DNA of 64,000 nt from CAIQJJ01 sp049325275 (GTDB taxonomy: Bacteria; Chloroflexota; Anaerolineae; Anaerolineales; UBA4823): assembly GCA_049325275.1 (NCBI GenBank), contig JBMOLU010000013.1, positions 264,734 through 328,733 of the forward strand. The letters run 5' to 3'. Positions within the stretch are counted from its first letter, which is position 1; the number at the start of each line of letters is the position of its first letter. The position numbers were made by a program, and so were the translations under genes. Below, one piece after another: positions 8,465 through 16,971 of the stretch. The notes beneath the pieces were generated by a model. It saw nothing but the letters and a program-made list of their open reading frames with translations, was not told where the DNA came from and searched no databases.

Positions 8465-9328
8465 ATGCCCTCTTCCTCCACAGCCAACGCCGGCGACATT
8501 GCCCAACTCATCTCCGCTACCAACAAACGCTTCCTCGTTCGCCTGACCCCCGGCGAAGCGCTGCACACGCACCGGGGCATCTTCAACCACAACGATTTGA
8601 TCGGTCAATCCTGGGGATCGAAAGTGCTCAGCCACATGGGCAGTCCCTTCACGCTGTTGCAGCCTTCCTTGCTGGACATCCTGCAAGAGACGAAACGCAA
8701 CACGCAAATCATGTACGCCAAAGACATCGGCTTCGCCCTGATGATGATGGACATTCACCCCGGCAAGCACGTCGTCGAGGCCGGCACCGGCTCGGGCGCG
8801 CTGGCGACCGCTCTCGCCACCATGGTCGGCCCGCAAGGACGCATCACAACATACGAACAACGCCCCGAAATGCAGAACCTGGCGCGCAAAAACCTGGCCC
8901 GCCTGGGCCTCACCGACCGCGTCACCTTCAAACTGCAAGACATCAACAATGGCTTCGACGAAACCGACGCCGATGCGCTTTTCCTCGACGTACCCAACCC
9001 CTACGATTTCATGCACCACGTTCATCGGGCGCTCAAACCAGGCGGCTTCTTCGGCAGCCTGGTACCGACGGCCAACCAGGTTTCCCTGCTGCTGATGGCC
9101 TTGCAGCGTGAGAAGTTTTCCTTCATCGAAGTGTGCGAGATCATGCTGCGTTTCTACAAACCGTCACCCAATCGCCTGCGGCCCACCGACCGCATGGTGG
9201 CGCACACCGGTTACCTGATCTTCGCCCGCTCGGTAGCCGAAAACGTGCTGGAAGAAGCGCAAGAAAAAGACGCCGCCAATCCGGCAGATTCCGAACTGGA
9301 CAACGAAGAAGACAATTCGTTCAACTAG
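8465..9328 (+). CDS. trmI: tRNA (adenine-N1)-methyltransferase, m1A58 type
   Basis: A 287-residue SAM-dependent methyltransferase of the TrmI family, which makes m1A at position 58 in the T-loop of tRNA. Visible: the N-terminal OB-like region, the SAM-binding glycine loop EAGTGSGALATAL, the acidic LDVPNPYDF motif of the active site and the family-typical C-terminal PTDRMVAHTGYLIFAR. A short acidic tail (about 25 residues, EEAQEKDAANPADSELDNEEDN) extends past the usual end. It sits 13 bases after the S9 peptidase gene and 9 bases before the next gene, inside the same plus-strand run. Confidence 0.92.
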   Translation: MPSSSTANAGDIAQLISATNKRFLVRLTPGEALHTHRGIFNHNDLIGQSWGSKVLSHMGSPFTLLQPSLLDILQETKRNTQIMYAKDIGFALMMMDIHPGKHVVEAGTGSGALATALATMVGPQGRITTYEQRPEMQNLARKNLARLGLTDRVTFKLQDINNGFDETDADALFLDVPNPYDFMHHVHRALKPGGFFGSLVPTANQVSLLLMALQREKFSFIEVCEIMLRFYKPSPNRLRPTDRMVAHTGYLIFARSVAENVLEEAQEKDAANPADSELDNEEDNSFN

Positions 9329-9337
9329 GAGTCCACC

Positions 9338-9931
9338 ATGTTCCGCCGCCGCCGTACTGGCCCCCGCTCTATCTTGCCGCCGCTGCGCCCGCCCACCAGG
9401 CCACTGCCGCCAATGCCACCGGCCGCCCTTGAAGCGCACCAACAGGCAAACCGGTGGATGGAAACCGGCCACTACGCACTCGCAGCAACGATCTACGAAA
9501 AACTCGCCCAGGCTGCCAGCGAGGCAGGCCATCCCCGCCGGGCTACGAACCTGTTCGTGCAGGCCGGCCGGGCGCTGCTGTTGGCCGGACAAACGGCTAA
9601 GGGACTTGCCTCGCTGCAAAATGGCCTGCGCATCCTGGCAGATAGCGGCCAGTGGGAAGCCCTCGAACGCCTCGCAACCCGCACTCTTGGCGAACTGAAT
9701 TCGAACGGCCAGGAAGCGCTCGCCCAGCAGCTCTCGACGTGGTTAACAGGGCTGCAAAAGGGGAACACGGCAACGGCACAAAGCGCCTCGCAGCCACAAC
9801 ACATCGCCAGGCTGCCGGCAAAGTGCCCATCCTGCGGCGCTCCGGTTCGCATCGATGAAATCGAATGGCTCGATCGGTCCAACGCCGAGTGCGCCTACTG
9901 TGGCAGCGTGCTCCAAAACGAAATCGCCTGA
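9338..9931 (+). CDS. TPR-like protein with C-terminal zinc ribbon
   Basis: A 197-residue protein, family not recognised. It has a basic, Pro-rich N-terminus (FRRRRTGPRSILPPLRPPTRP), a helical TPR-like middle (ALEAHQQANRWMETGHYALAATIYEKLAQAAS, then ATNLFVQAGRALLLAGQTAKGLASLQNGL), and a C-terminal zinc ribbon with two CxxC knuckles, CPSCGAPV and CAYCGSVL. It may be an adaptor or RNA-associated protein. Strong ribosome site AGGAG before the ATG. It lies between trmI and the Nudix gene. Confidence 0.65.
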   Translation: MFRRRRTGPRSILPPLRPPTRPLPPMPPAALEAHQQANRWMETGHYALAATIYEKLAQAASEAGHPRRATNLFVQAGRALLLAGQTAKGLASLQNGLRILADSGQWEALERLATRTLGELNSNGQEALAQQLSTWLTGLQKGNTATAQSASQPQHIARLPAKCPSCGAPVRIDEIEWLDRSNAECAYCGSVLQNEIA

Positions 9932-9958
9932 AGGCGCATCGAAACCCTTCCTTGCGCC

Positions 9959-10552
9959 ATGCTTTCCACCACCGAAATATCCCGCCGACTGGCAGCAGCT
10001 CTGCCGCCCCCTGAAAAAGAAGACTGCACGGCCGCCTGGATTCAAGCTACACCTCGTCCAGCGGCCGTTTTGATCCCATTCCTTGCTTTGGACGATGCCT
10101 GGCACATCCTGTACACCCGCCGCACCGACCACCTGGCACAGCACAAGGGCCAGGTGGCCTTCCCGGGTGGGCGCTCCGACCCGGGCGACCCATCCCCCCA
10201 GTTTACCGCCCTGCGCGAAGCTGAGGAGGAAATCGGCGTACATCCCATGGACGTACAGGTATTGGGCCGGCTGGCGGCGCTGCCGACCACCAGCGGCTAC
10301 TGCATTACACCGATCGTCGGCGTCATCCCCTGGCCCTACCCACTCGTGCTGGCCGAACGTGAGGTCGTACGCACCTTTTGCGTTCCACTCGCCTGGTTGG
10401 CAGATGCGGCGCACCGCGAAGTACGTACCCGCCTGCTGCCCGATCTGGGCGTCACACAACCGGTGATTTACTTCCAACACTACGGCGGCGAACTGCTGTG
10501 GGGGGTAAGCGCCGAGATCACCGTCAATCTGCTGGCCGCTTTGGGCCTGTAA
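9959..10552 (+). CDS. Nudix hydrolase, CoA diphosphatase type
   Basis: A 197-residue Nudix protein that resembles the NudL/CoA pyrophosphatase subfamily, which splits CoA to 3',5'-ADP and phosphopantetheine. Evidence: the family sequence YTRRTDHLAQHKGQVAFPGG leads directly into the Nudix box (G...REAEEEIGV, with the glutamates that bind Mg2+). A Pro/Thr-rich C-terminal half ends in HYGGELLWGVSAEI, as in NudL proteins. The start ATG has little Shine-Dalgarno support. It is in line with the preceding genes, 27 bases after the zinc-ribbon gene. Confidence 0.85.
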   Translation: MLSTTEISRRLAAALPPPEKEDCTAAWIQATPRPAAVLIPFLALDDAWHILYTRRTDHLAQHKGQVAFPGGRSDPGDPSPQFTALREAEEEIGVHPMDVQVLGRLAALPTTSGYCITPIVGVIPWPYPLVLAEREVVRTFCVPLAWLADAAHREVRTRLLPDLGVTQPVIYFQHYGGELLWGVSAEITVNLLAALGL

Positions 10553-10576
10553 AAAGCGGCCAAAGAAAGGATGCTT

Positions 10577-11425
10577 ATGTTTACCACCCTGATCACGCCC
10601 CTTGAACTCGCCGCTCACCTCGACGATCCGAACTGGATCGTGGTGGACTGCCGTTTTTCTCTCGCTGATACCGGCCGGGGCCGCGCCGCTTACGAGCAGG
10701 CGCACGTTGCCGGAGCCATCTACGCTCACCTGAACGACGATCTCTCATCGACCGTCATCCCTGGCGTCACAGGGCGGCATCCCCTGCCTGCACCCGAGGC
10801 CGCCGCAGCCGCCTTCGGCCGCCTGGGCATCAGCCCCGGCATGCAGGTAGTAGCCTACGACGACATGGGCGGCGCCCTTGCCGCTGCCCGCCTGTGGTGG
10901 ATGCTGCGTTGGCTGGGCCACGAAGCCGTCGCCGTGCTGGATGGCGGATGGCAGCGCTGGCTCGGCGAAAACCTGCCAACGCGCCGCAGCATCGAAACGC
11001 GCCCGCTGCAAGCCTTCACTGCACAGATGCGCCCTGAACTGATGGTGAACGCCGCCCAAGTAGACGCCATGCGCCAGGACCCGGCCGCACGCCTGCTGGA
11101 TGCACGCACCGCCGACCGTTACCGCGGCGAAAACGAGACGATTGATCCCGTCGCCGGGCACATTCCCGGCGCCGTCTCGGCTCCATTTATCGAAAACCTG
11201 ACGTCAGCGGGGACCTTTGCGCCTCGCGAGCAGTTGCAAGCCCGTTACCGAGCGCTGTTAGGAAATATCCCCGCCGAAAGCGTGGCCGTCTACTGCGGCT
11301 CGGGGGTCACCGCCATTCACAATCTCCTCGCCATGAAAGTAGCCGGCTTGGGAGACGCCCGGCTCTATCCCGGCTCGTGGAGTGAGTGGATTACGAATCC
11401 CGAACGTCCTACCGCTGCCGGATGA
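10577..11425 (+). CDS. Sulfurtransferase with two rhodanese domains
   Basis: A 282-residue thiosulfate or 3-mercaptopyruvate sulfurtransferase. The N-terminal rhodanese domain is inactive (no Cys). The C-terminal one has the active-site loop YCGSGVTA with Cys240, which carries the persulfide. CGSGVTA is more usual for mercaptopyruvate-type enzymes than the CRKGVT of classical rhodanese. The ATG at 10577 is preferred over the one at 10571 because the AAAGG ribosome site then has proper spacing. Also visible: the domain signatures VVDCRF and LDARTADRYRGE. Cytosolic. Confidence 0.9.
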   Translation: MFTTLITPLELAAHLDDPNWIVVDCRFSLADTGRGRAAYEQAHVAGAIYAHLNDDLSSTVIPGVTGRHPLPAPEAAAAAFGRLGISPGMQVVAYDDMGGALAAARLWWMLRWLGHEAVAVLDGGWQRWLGENLPTRRSIETRPLQAFTAQMRPELMVNAAQVDAMRQDPAARLLDARTADRYRGENETIDPVAGHIPGAVSAPFIENLTSAGTFAPREQLQARYRALLGNIPAESVAVYCGSGVTAIHNLLAMKVAGLGDARLYPGSWSEWITNPERPTAAG

Positions 11426-11450
11426 AATGCGAACATCGTCGAAGCCCTCC

Positions 11451-12998
11451 ATGACAAAACCAGCACTTTCCCGCCGAAAATTTTTACACAGCAGCCTGTT
11501 GCTGGCCGGCAGCCTGGCGCTATCGGCTTGGCGGCGCAGTTTCGCCCAGGCGCCAGCGCGGCGGGTGTATCTGCCGCTCGTACAACACGGCACGCAGCGC
11601 CTCCAAACCCCCGTGCCTTTCAAGGATCCGGGGGTCGAGGCGCTGCGCCCCCTGCCATCTGCTCCCGCCTACTACGTCGACTCCGTCCACGGCGATGATG
11701 ACGCCGATGGCCGCAGCCCGGTAACCGCCTGGAAAACCCTCAAACGCCTCCATCGGGTAGCGCTTGGCCCCGGAGATGTCGTGCGCCTGGCGCGCGATTC
11801 GGTGTGGCAAGACGAAAGTCTGTTTTTCGATCATTCAGCCGGCAGAGCGGACGCTCCGATCGTGGTAGAAGCCTACGGCACCGGAGAGATGCCCACGATC
11901 GCCAGGCCACGCGCCCTGTGGGACAACACACAAGCGCGTTCAGCCATCGAACTGACTGCCGGTTGCCATCACATCACCATTTTGGATATACGCATGATCG
12001 ACGGTGGCAGCACGCTGCCGGCCATCAGCATGTCACTCGATACCCATCACCTGATCGTGGCAGGCTGCCAAATTGAGGGGTATGGCACCGGGATTTCCGT
12101 GCAAGGCGAGTACCAGCGTGTGCTATCCAACTGGATTCAAAATATCGGATCGTCCGGCGGCAGCGGCATCGGGATCGTCTTTTGCGGCAACCATCTTGAA
12201 ATGGCCTGGAACCGGCTGATTCACTGCGTCGCACCCAGCGACGCCTACGGGCAGGATGGGGCAGCCTTTGAGTTTTACAACTATCGCAAAGACCTGGGAT
12301 ACGATTTCATCTCGGACGATATCGCCATTCACCACAACCTGATCGACCGCTGCCTGGTTTTTATGGAAGCCTACGGCAACGCCACCAACATGTTGATCGC
12401 CTACAACGTTTATGTGAATAGCCCCAACCACGTCCTCTTGTTTCACTTTGACGACTCCGAGCACGATACCTGGACGCACGTCTGCTCTTACGATGTGCGC
12501 ATCGAAAACAACACCTTTGTTCCCTTGCAAGAGGCCGAACCAACCGGCTGGGGCATTCTTGGACTGCTCGTCGATTGGGTACCCGAGCACAACCCCGATC
12601 CGGCCAAAAACCGGATGGTCGTCCGTAACAACATCTTTGTCACCAACTATCGCATCGTCGCCTTCAAAAACGTGCTGGGCGACAGCCTGGTACACGATCA
12701 CAACTTGTATCATTTCTTCGGTGATGGCAAATTGAGCAACGACGCCGATGGGTTTACTCTCGCACCGACCGAAATACGGTTCGATGCATCACATCCCGGC
12801 GATCCGGGCTTCTTCGATTTTGCCAACCTGGATCTGCGCCTACAGACCGGCAGCCCGGCCGTCGACAAAGGCGCTCCGGCAGCATATCCCACAGACGTCA
12901 TGGGCACGCCAACCCCAAGCGGCGATGGGGTGGACATGGGGGCGTACGAATTGGCATCGGTTGCGCCTGAGTCTCGTCGAGCAAAACCCGTTTTTTGA
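11451..12998 (+). CDS. Tat-exported right-handed beta-helix protein
   Basis: A 515-residue protein with a twin-arginine signal (SRRKF, then a hydrophobic stretch) followed directly by RRVYLPLVQHG, a YLPLV motif. The mature part starts YYVDSVHGDDDADGRSPVTAWKTL, typical of secreted parallel beta-helix proteins, and shows repeated helix rungs (ITILDIRMIDGGS, LIVAGCQIEGYGTGIS, IAIHHNLIDRC, VRIENNTF, MVVRNNIF). Such folds bind or cleave polysaccharides (pectate-lyase superfamily). No catalytic set can be assigned, so activity is unproven. The start is inferred from the Tat signal; an in-frame ATG at 11427 is also possible. No terminator separates it from metF. Confidence 0.8.
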   Translation: MTKPALSRRKFLHSSLLLAGSLALSAWRRSFAQAPARRVYLPLVQHGTQRLQTPVPFKDPGVEALRPLPSAPAYYVDSVHGDDDADGRSPVTAWKTLKRLHRVALGPGDVVRLARDSVWQDESLFFDHSAGRADAPIVVEAYGTGEMPTIARPRALWDNTQARSAIELTAGCHHITILDIRMIDGGSTLPAISMSLDTHHLIVAGCQIEGYGTGISVQGEYQRVLSNWIQNIGSSGGSGIGIVFCGNHLEMAWNRLIHCVAPSDAYGQDGAAFEFYNYRKDLGYDFISDDIAIHHNLIDRCLVFMEAYGNATNMLIAYNVYVNSPNHVLLFHFDDSEHDTWTHVCSYDVRIENNTFVPLQEAEPTGWGILGLLVDWVPEHNPDPAKNRMVVRNNIFVTNYRIVAFKNVLGDSLVHDHNLYHFFGDGKLSNDADGFTLAPTEIRFDASHPGDPGFFDFANLDLRLQTGSPAVDKGAPAAYPTDVMGTPTPSGDGVDMGAYELASVAPESRRAKPVF

Positions 12999-13036
12999 TA
13001 CAATACGCCTTATCCCTCACCCAGGAGCATTCCGCC

Positions 13037-13924
13037 ATGCACATCAACGAAATCTTCAAGCACTGCCCGGTCACGTTCAGCTTCGAGTTTTTCCCGCCGC
13101 GTACGCCCGAAGCAGCCGCAACGCTCCGCCGGAGCATCGAAGACCTGGTGCCCTTGCAACCTTCTTACGTCAGCGTGACCTACGGCGCAGGTGGTTCCAC
13201 CCGCCAGTTGACTCACGACCTGGTCGTCTCGCTCCAGCAAGAAACCTGCCTCAACGTCGTCAGCCACCTGACCACGGTCGGCTCAGACAGGCAGGAAATC
13301 CACGCCATCTTGGAAACCTACGCTGCCAGCGGCATCGAAAACATCATGGCTCTGCGCGGTGACCCGCCAAAGGGGACAGCGTTCGCAGCCAACCCAAACG
13401 GCTTCAACAATGCCACCGAACTGGTCGCCTACATTAAAAAGCACTTTCCGAAGCTGGGCGTCGGTGTTGCGGCGTATCCCGAAGGGCACCCTGCCACGCC
13501 CAACCGCCTGAAAGAAATGGACTATCTCAAGGCCAAGGTGGATGCCGGAGCCGACTACATCTGCACGCAGCTGTTTTTCGACAATTACTATTTTTATGAT
13601 TTCCGCGAACGATGCCTGCTGGCCGGCATCCAGATACCGATCCTGGCCGGGATCATGCCGGTGACGAGCATCAAATCGATGCAGCGCATGGCCGAGCTGT
13701 CCGGCGGCACGGCCTTCCCGGCCAAGCTACAACGCGCCATCGCGCGTGCCGAAGACGACGCCTGCGCCGAACGCGTCGGCACGCACTGGGCCACCCACCA
13801 GGTGCTCGATCTGCTCGACAACAACGTGCGCGGTGTTCACTTCTATACGCTCAATAAATCCAGGGCCACGCGCCAGATTTACGAATGGCTGGGGGTCAGC
13901 AATTCGCAAGGATTAAATCGCTGA
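13037..13924 (+). CDS. metF: Methylenetetrahydrofolate reductase
   Basis: A 295-residue FAD-dependent enzyme reducing 5,10-methylene-THF to 5-methyl-THF for methionine synthesis. Family motifs are all present: FSFEFFPPRT at the N-terminus (catalytic Glu), YVSVTYGAGGST, the NIMALRGDPPK loop, DAGADYICTQLFFD and PILAGIMPVTS. Length matches bacterial MetF. The ATG at 13037 follows AGGAG at the right distance; the frame is open 14 codons upstream into the previous gene, which is rejected. No methionine-related neighbour is present. Confidence 0.95.
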   Translation: MHINEIFKHCPVTFSFEFFPPRTPEAAATLRRSIEDLVPLQPSYVSVTYGAGGSTRQLTHDLVVSLQQETCLNVVSHLTTVGSDRQEIHAILETYAASGIENIMALRGDPPKGTAFAANPNGFNNATELVAYIKKHFPKLGVGVAAYPEGHPATPNRLKEMDYLKAKVDAGADYICTQLFFDNYYFYDFRERCLLAGIQIPILAGIMPVTSIKSMQRMAELSGGTAFPAKLQRAIARAEDDACAERVGTHWATHQVLDLLDNNVRGVHFYTLNKSRATRQIYEWLGVSNSQGLNR

Positions 13925-13963
13925 TTTTGAAGGATTTGGGGATTGGCGCGTCTAATTTACTGT

Positions 13964-14557
13964 ATGAGCCAATCCCAAATCTACGGAATCGCATCCTTGC
14001 AAACTTCAACCGAGACACCATCCATTGAGAAATTGGTAAGCGAGTACGCCGCCTATATCAGTCGGCTGGCACGCTCTATTCTCGACGACGGAAACCCACA
14101 ACTCGAAGCAGAAGTTGACGACGCCGTGCAAGAAACCTTCCTGGCTGCAAATCGCACCATGGAGGGGTTTCGCGGCGAGGCCAGCGTCAAAACCTGGTTG
14201 ACAAGCATTGCCGTCAACATCTGCCGCGGGAAGCTGCGCAAACGCAAACTACAGCATGGTTTGCTGAAGCAGCTTCAGGGTATCCTGCTGTTGAATAAGG
14301 CTGCTTCGCCCGAAGAAGCTGCCATCCAAAAAGAAGGCGACCAGCGGCTGTGGGCGGCAGTCGATGCGCTGGGGGAAAAACATCGTTTGCCGGTGATCCT
14401 GCATTACGTTCACGAGTTAGGCATCCCGGAAATCGCCGAGATTCTCAGGACGAACCAGGGCACGGTGTATTCGCGGCTGCACTACGCCCGCCAAAAACTC
14501 GCCACGGTGTTGGCCTATGCTTACGGAAAGGAGGTAGCCCATGAAACCCAAAATTGA
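13964..14557 (+). CDS. ECF-like RNA polymerase sigma factor
   Basis: A 197-residue group 4-type sigma factor. Region 2 is visible as IEKLVSEYAAYISRLARSIL...EVDDAVQETFLAANRTMEGFRGEASVKTWLTSIAVNICRGKLRKRK, and region 4 as LPVILHYVHELGIPEIAEILRTNQGTVYSRLHYARQKL (helix-turn-helix, IAEIL...GTVYSRLHYAR). It recruits RNA polymerase to its own promoter class. The ATG at 13964 is chosen; a TTG 7 codons upstream is possible. Its 3' end overlaps the next gene by 17 bases, so the pair is translationally coupled and the next gene is the likely regulator. Confidence 0.88.
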   Translation: MSQSQIYGIASLQTSTETPSIEKLVSEYAAYISRLARSILDDGNPQLEAEVDDAVQETFLAANRTMEGFRGEASVKTWLTSIAVNICRGKLRKRKLQHGLLKQLQGILLLNKAASPEEAAIQKEGDQRLWAAVDALGEKHRLPVILHYVHELGIPEIAEILRTNQGTVYSRLHYARQKLATVLAYAYGKEVAHETQN

Positions 14558-16904
14558 CGCACAGGTTTTGGACGAACGCCTAAAAGCCTCACTGCAAAAG
14601 CGCTGGCCGGCACAGCCACGCGATGCATCTCAAGTTGCCTCCATCATCGCATCTATCGACAGCAGAAGCAGGAAGCACCCCGTGGAAACGCCAATCCTTA
14701 GCGCCGTACGCTTGCTCGGGTTGGCCGCACTGCTGATCGGCCTGATCGTTGCTATCAGCCTGAGCATGAGAATGCTGCCGCCTACCCCAGCAAGCAAGGC
14801 CACAGAAACCCCCACCATCCCCTGGCAACCTATTGAAGATTGCTTTACCGCCAGACATGAGATTCAACCGGGCGATACCTTATCGAGCATCGCGGCGAAC
14901 TATAACGTACCCCCCGAAGAAATTGCAAAGTGGAACGGATTTGGAAGTGAGGCAGAACTACACCCGGGAAGCGAATTGGTAATTCCTTTGTGTAAACGCG
15001 GAACGCCAGAGCCTACAGCCACTCAGGCAGTTCCCGGGACAATTTCCCCTACCGAAACAGCGCCATCCAATGCTGACAATGTACCAGTCTTGATCAAATT
15101 TGTTGCCTGGGAATACCAACGCCCCATCTACGAACCGCTCATGGCTAAATTCCACGAGGCATACCCTTCCATCACGGTGGAGTTCGTAACAAAGTCCGAA
15201 AGCGATGACGAGGCCCGCCTGCACCCTGCCACAGGTGATGTGGTTCTCGTCTATGGCTCACGATCCATGGAGAAGGCATACCCCGGTTACTACCGCTCGC
15301 TATCCTTCTTGATGGATGCCGACCCTGATTTCCATCCAGAAGATTTTTGGACCGGGGCGTTGGATACTTGCACGAGCAGCGACGGACACCAACTCGGCAT
15401 CCCCTTGTTTGTCGAGCCTACCGGAATCTTTTACCACAAGCAGGCCTTCGACGCAGCCGGCGTGCCCTATCCAAGGCCGGGCTGGACCTGGGATGACATG
15501 CGGCAGGCGATCACTGCTCTAGCTAAAATCGATGGGGATGTAATCCAGTATGGGTTTGCAGAACAAAGCATTTCCCTGCTCAACCCACTGATCGAAAATC
15601 TGGCAGGCCAAAACGAAATCGACGCCCAGGCCATCCCGCAAGAAATCCAATGGTACATCGACCTGGTTAAGGCGAGGGCAATCTATTACCCAACGCTGCT
15701 GGGTGAAAACGGCCAGATAGATTGGGAGAAAGAATGGCAAACATGGCAAAACATATTCTCCGGAGAGCACCCGCCGGCAATGTGGATTGGCCCGATCTTT
15801 GCCTCGCTTCCCGGGCAGGAATGGATGGATGCCCCTTCAGATCCGCTGGCAAAAATCGCCTTGGGAACGGAAGGATTTGTGCCCTTCCCCATCGCCGCCG
15901 ACGGCACGCTCACGCATACAAGCCCTCTGATGGTACAGTGCGCGGCCATCAGCGACCTTGCCCAGCACCCAGGTGAAGCCTGGCTGTGGATAAACTTTCT
16001 CTCACACCAGCGTTTGATAACGGACGAAAATAATCCTGCGGAACGTCTACAGCTTCCGGCGCGCCGCTCGGTCGCCGAAGCGCATGGTTACTGGGATGGT
16101 CTATCCCCTGAACTGCGTGAAGTGCTTGAATTTTCTGTCGCACATGCCCACCTTGACGCGCCCTACACCGAAAAAGAAGGCGTCATTACCTCCGCCCTTG
16201 AACAAACACTCCTCGGCCAGGCCGATTTTGCCGCGGCCGTGGAAGCTGGCCTGCAAGAAACCACACCCACCACAACCCCTTCGCCCACCAAGACGCCACA
16301 GGCCCAAACCAGCCAGAGCCAGGATAACACTATCCTGGTTGTGCGTTCTGATGAAAACGCAGCAGATCCAGAAGCATTCGTGAGTGATCTAGGCTATAAA
16401 GTCCAGTCCGTATCTGATGGAAGCTTCCGCTTGATGACAATTGAACAGTTATTGGAATATCCGGCAGTTTTCTACTTCGGCACCACACCGTCAGACACGC
16501 TTCCGTTCCTCACTGCCTACCTGGACGCCGGTGGTTCGCTCTACATCGCCGATCATAACCTGGGGCGCAACCTCGGAGAGACCGATTTCTACAAAACCTA
16601 TCTCCAGGCCACCTACCAGGAAAATAGCGGCGGAGATTTGATCCAGGGTGAGGATATCATGGAGACACTCGGCACAGTAGAGTTTGTATCAGGTGTGATT
16701 CCCGATGGCTTCACCGTAGGCACGGAAGGAACACGCATCTTCCAATACACATCGTCTGGCTATGCTGCCGGCGTGGCCGTCAATCGCAATGGCTACAAAG
16801 CAGTCTACACGGCATTTGATAGCAATGATCCGGAACGGAGAATCGATACACTTGCTATTATCAGGGAAATTATGAAATACCTCTTGCTTTTTCCGGGCGG
16901 GTGA
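14541..16904 (+). CDS. Membrane LysM / solute-binding / GATase1-like protein, probable anti-sigma
   Basis: A 787-residue one-pass membrane protein. Residues 1-52 are cytosolic and basic-helical; about 53-76 is a transmembrane helix (SAVRLLGLAALLIGLIVAIS). About 103-151 is a LysM peptidoglycan-binding domain (HEIQPGDTLSSIAANYNVPPEE). About 187-580 is a complete family-1 extracellular solute-binding domain (starting VLIKFVAWEYQRPIYEPL). A Thr/Pro/Gln linker leads to residues 603-787, a GATase1-like domain. The position right behind, and overlapping, the sigma gene suggests the short cytosolic part is an anti-sigma; no zinc-type anti-sigma motif (H-x3-C-x2-C) is present, so that role is inferred. 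The outside then looks like a sugar or oligosaccharide sensor tied to the wall. Confidence 0.75.
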   Translation: MKPKIDAQVLDERLKASLQKRWPAQPRDASQVASIIASIDSRSRKHPVETPILSAVRLLGLAALLIGLIVAISLSMRMLPPTPASKATETPTIPWQPIEDCFTARHEIQPGDTLSSIAANYNVPPEEIAKWNGFGSEAELHPGSELVIPLCKRGTPEPTATQAVPGTISPTETAPSNADNVPVLIKFVAWEYQRPIYEPLMAKFHEAYPSITVEFVTKSESDDEARLHPATGDVVLVYGSRSMEKAYPGYYRSLSFLMDADPDFHPEDFWTGALDTCTSSDGHQLGIPLFVEPTGIFYHKQAFDAAGVPYPRPGWTWDDMRQAITALAKIDGDVIQYGFAEQSISLLNPLIENLAGQNEIDAQAIPQEIQWYIDLVKARAIYYPTLLGENGQIDWEKEWQTWQNIFSGEHPPAMWIGPIFASLPGQEWMDAPSDPLAKIALGTEGFVPFPIAADGTLTHTSPLMVQCAAISDLAQHPGEAWLWINFLSHQRLITDENNPAERLQLPARRSVAEAHGYWDGLSPELREVLEFSVAHAHLDAPYTEKEGVITSALEQTLLGQADFAAAVEAGLQETTPTTTPSPTKTPQAQTSQSQDNTILVVRSDENAADPEAFVSDLGYKVQSVSDGSFRLMTIEQLLEYPAVFYFGTTPSDTLPFLTAYLDAGGSLYIADHNLGRNLGETDFYKTYLQATYQENSGGDLIQGEDIMETLGTVEFVSGVIPDGFTVGTEGTRIFQYTSSGYAAGVAVNRNGYKAVYTAFDSNDPERRIDTLAIIREIMKYLLLFPGG

Positions 16905-16971
16905 GAAACTCAAAACGCAAACAACTTATCCTCATTCAAAAACCATTCACTTTTAATCAGGAGATTTCACC

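Noticed and set aside
14541..14700. Classical zinc-type anti-sigma domain
   Set aside because: The H-x3-C-x2-C motif is absent in the cytosolic part, so the anti-sigma role rests only on position and topology.
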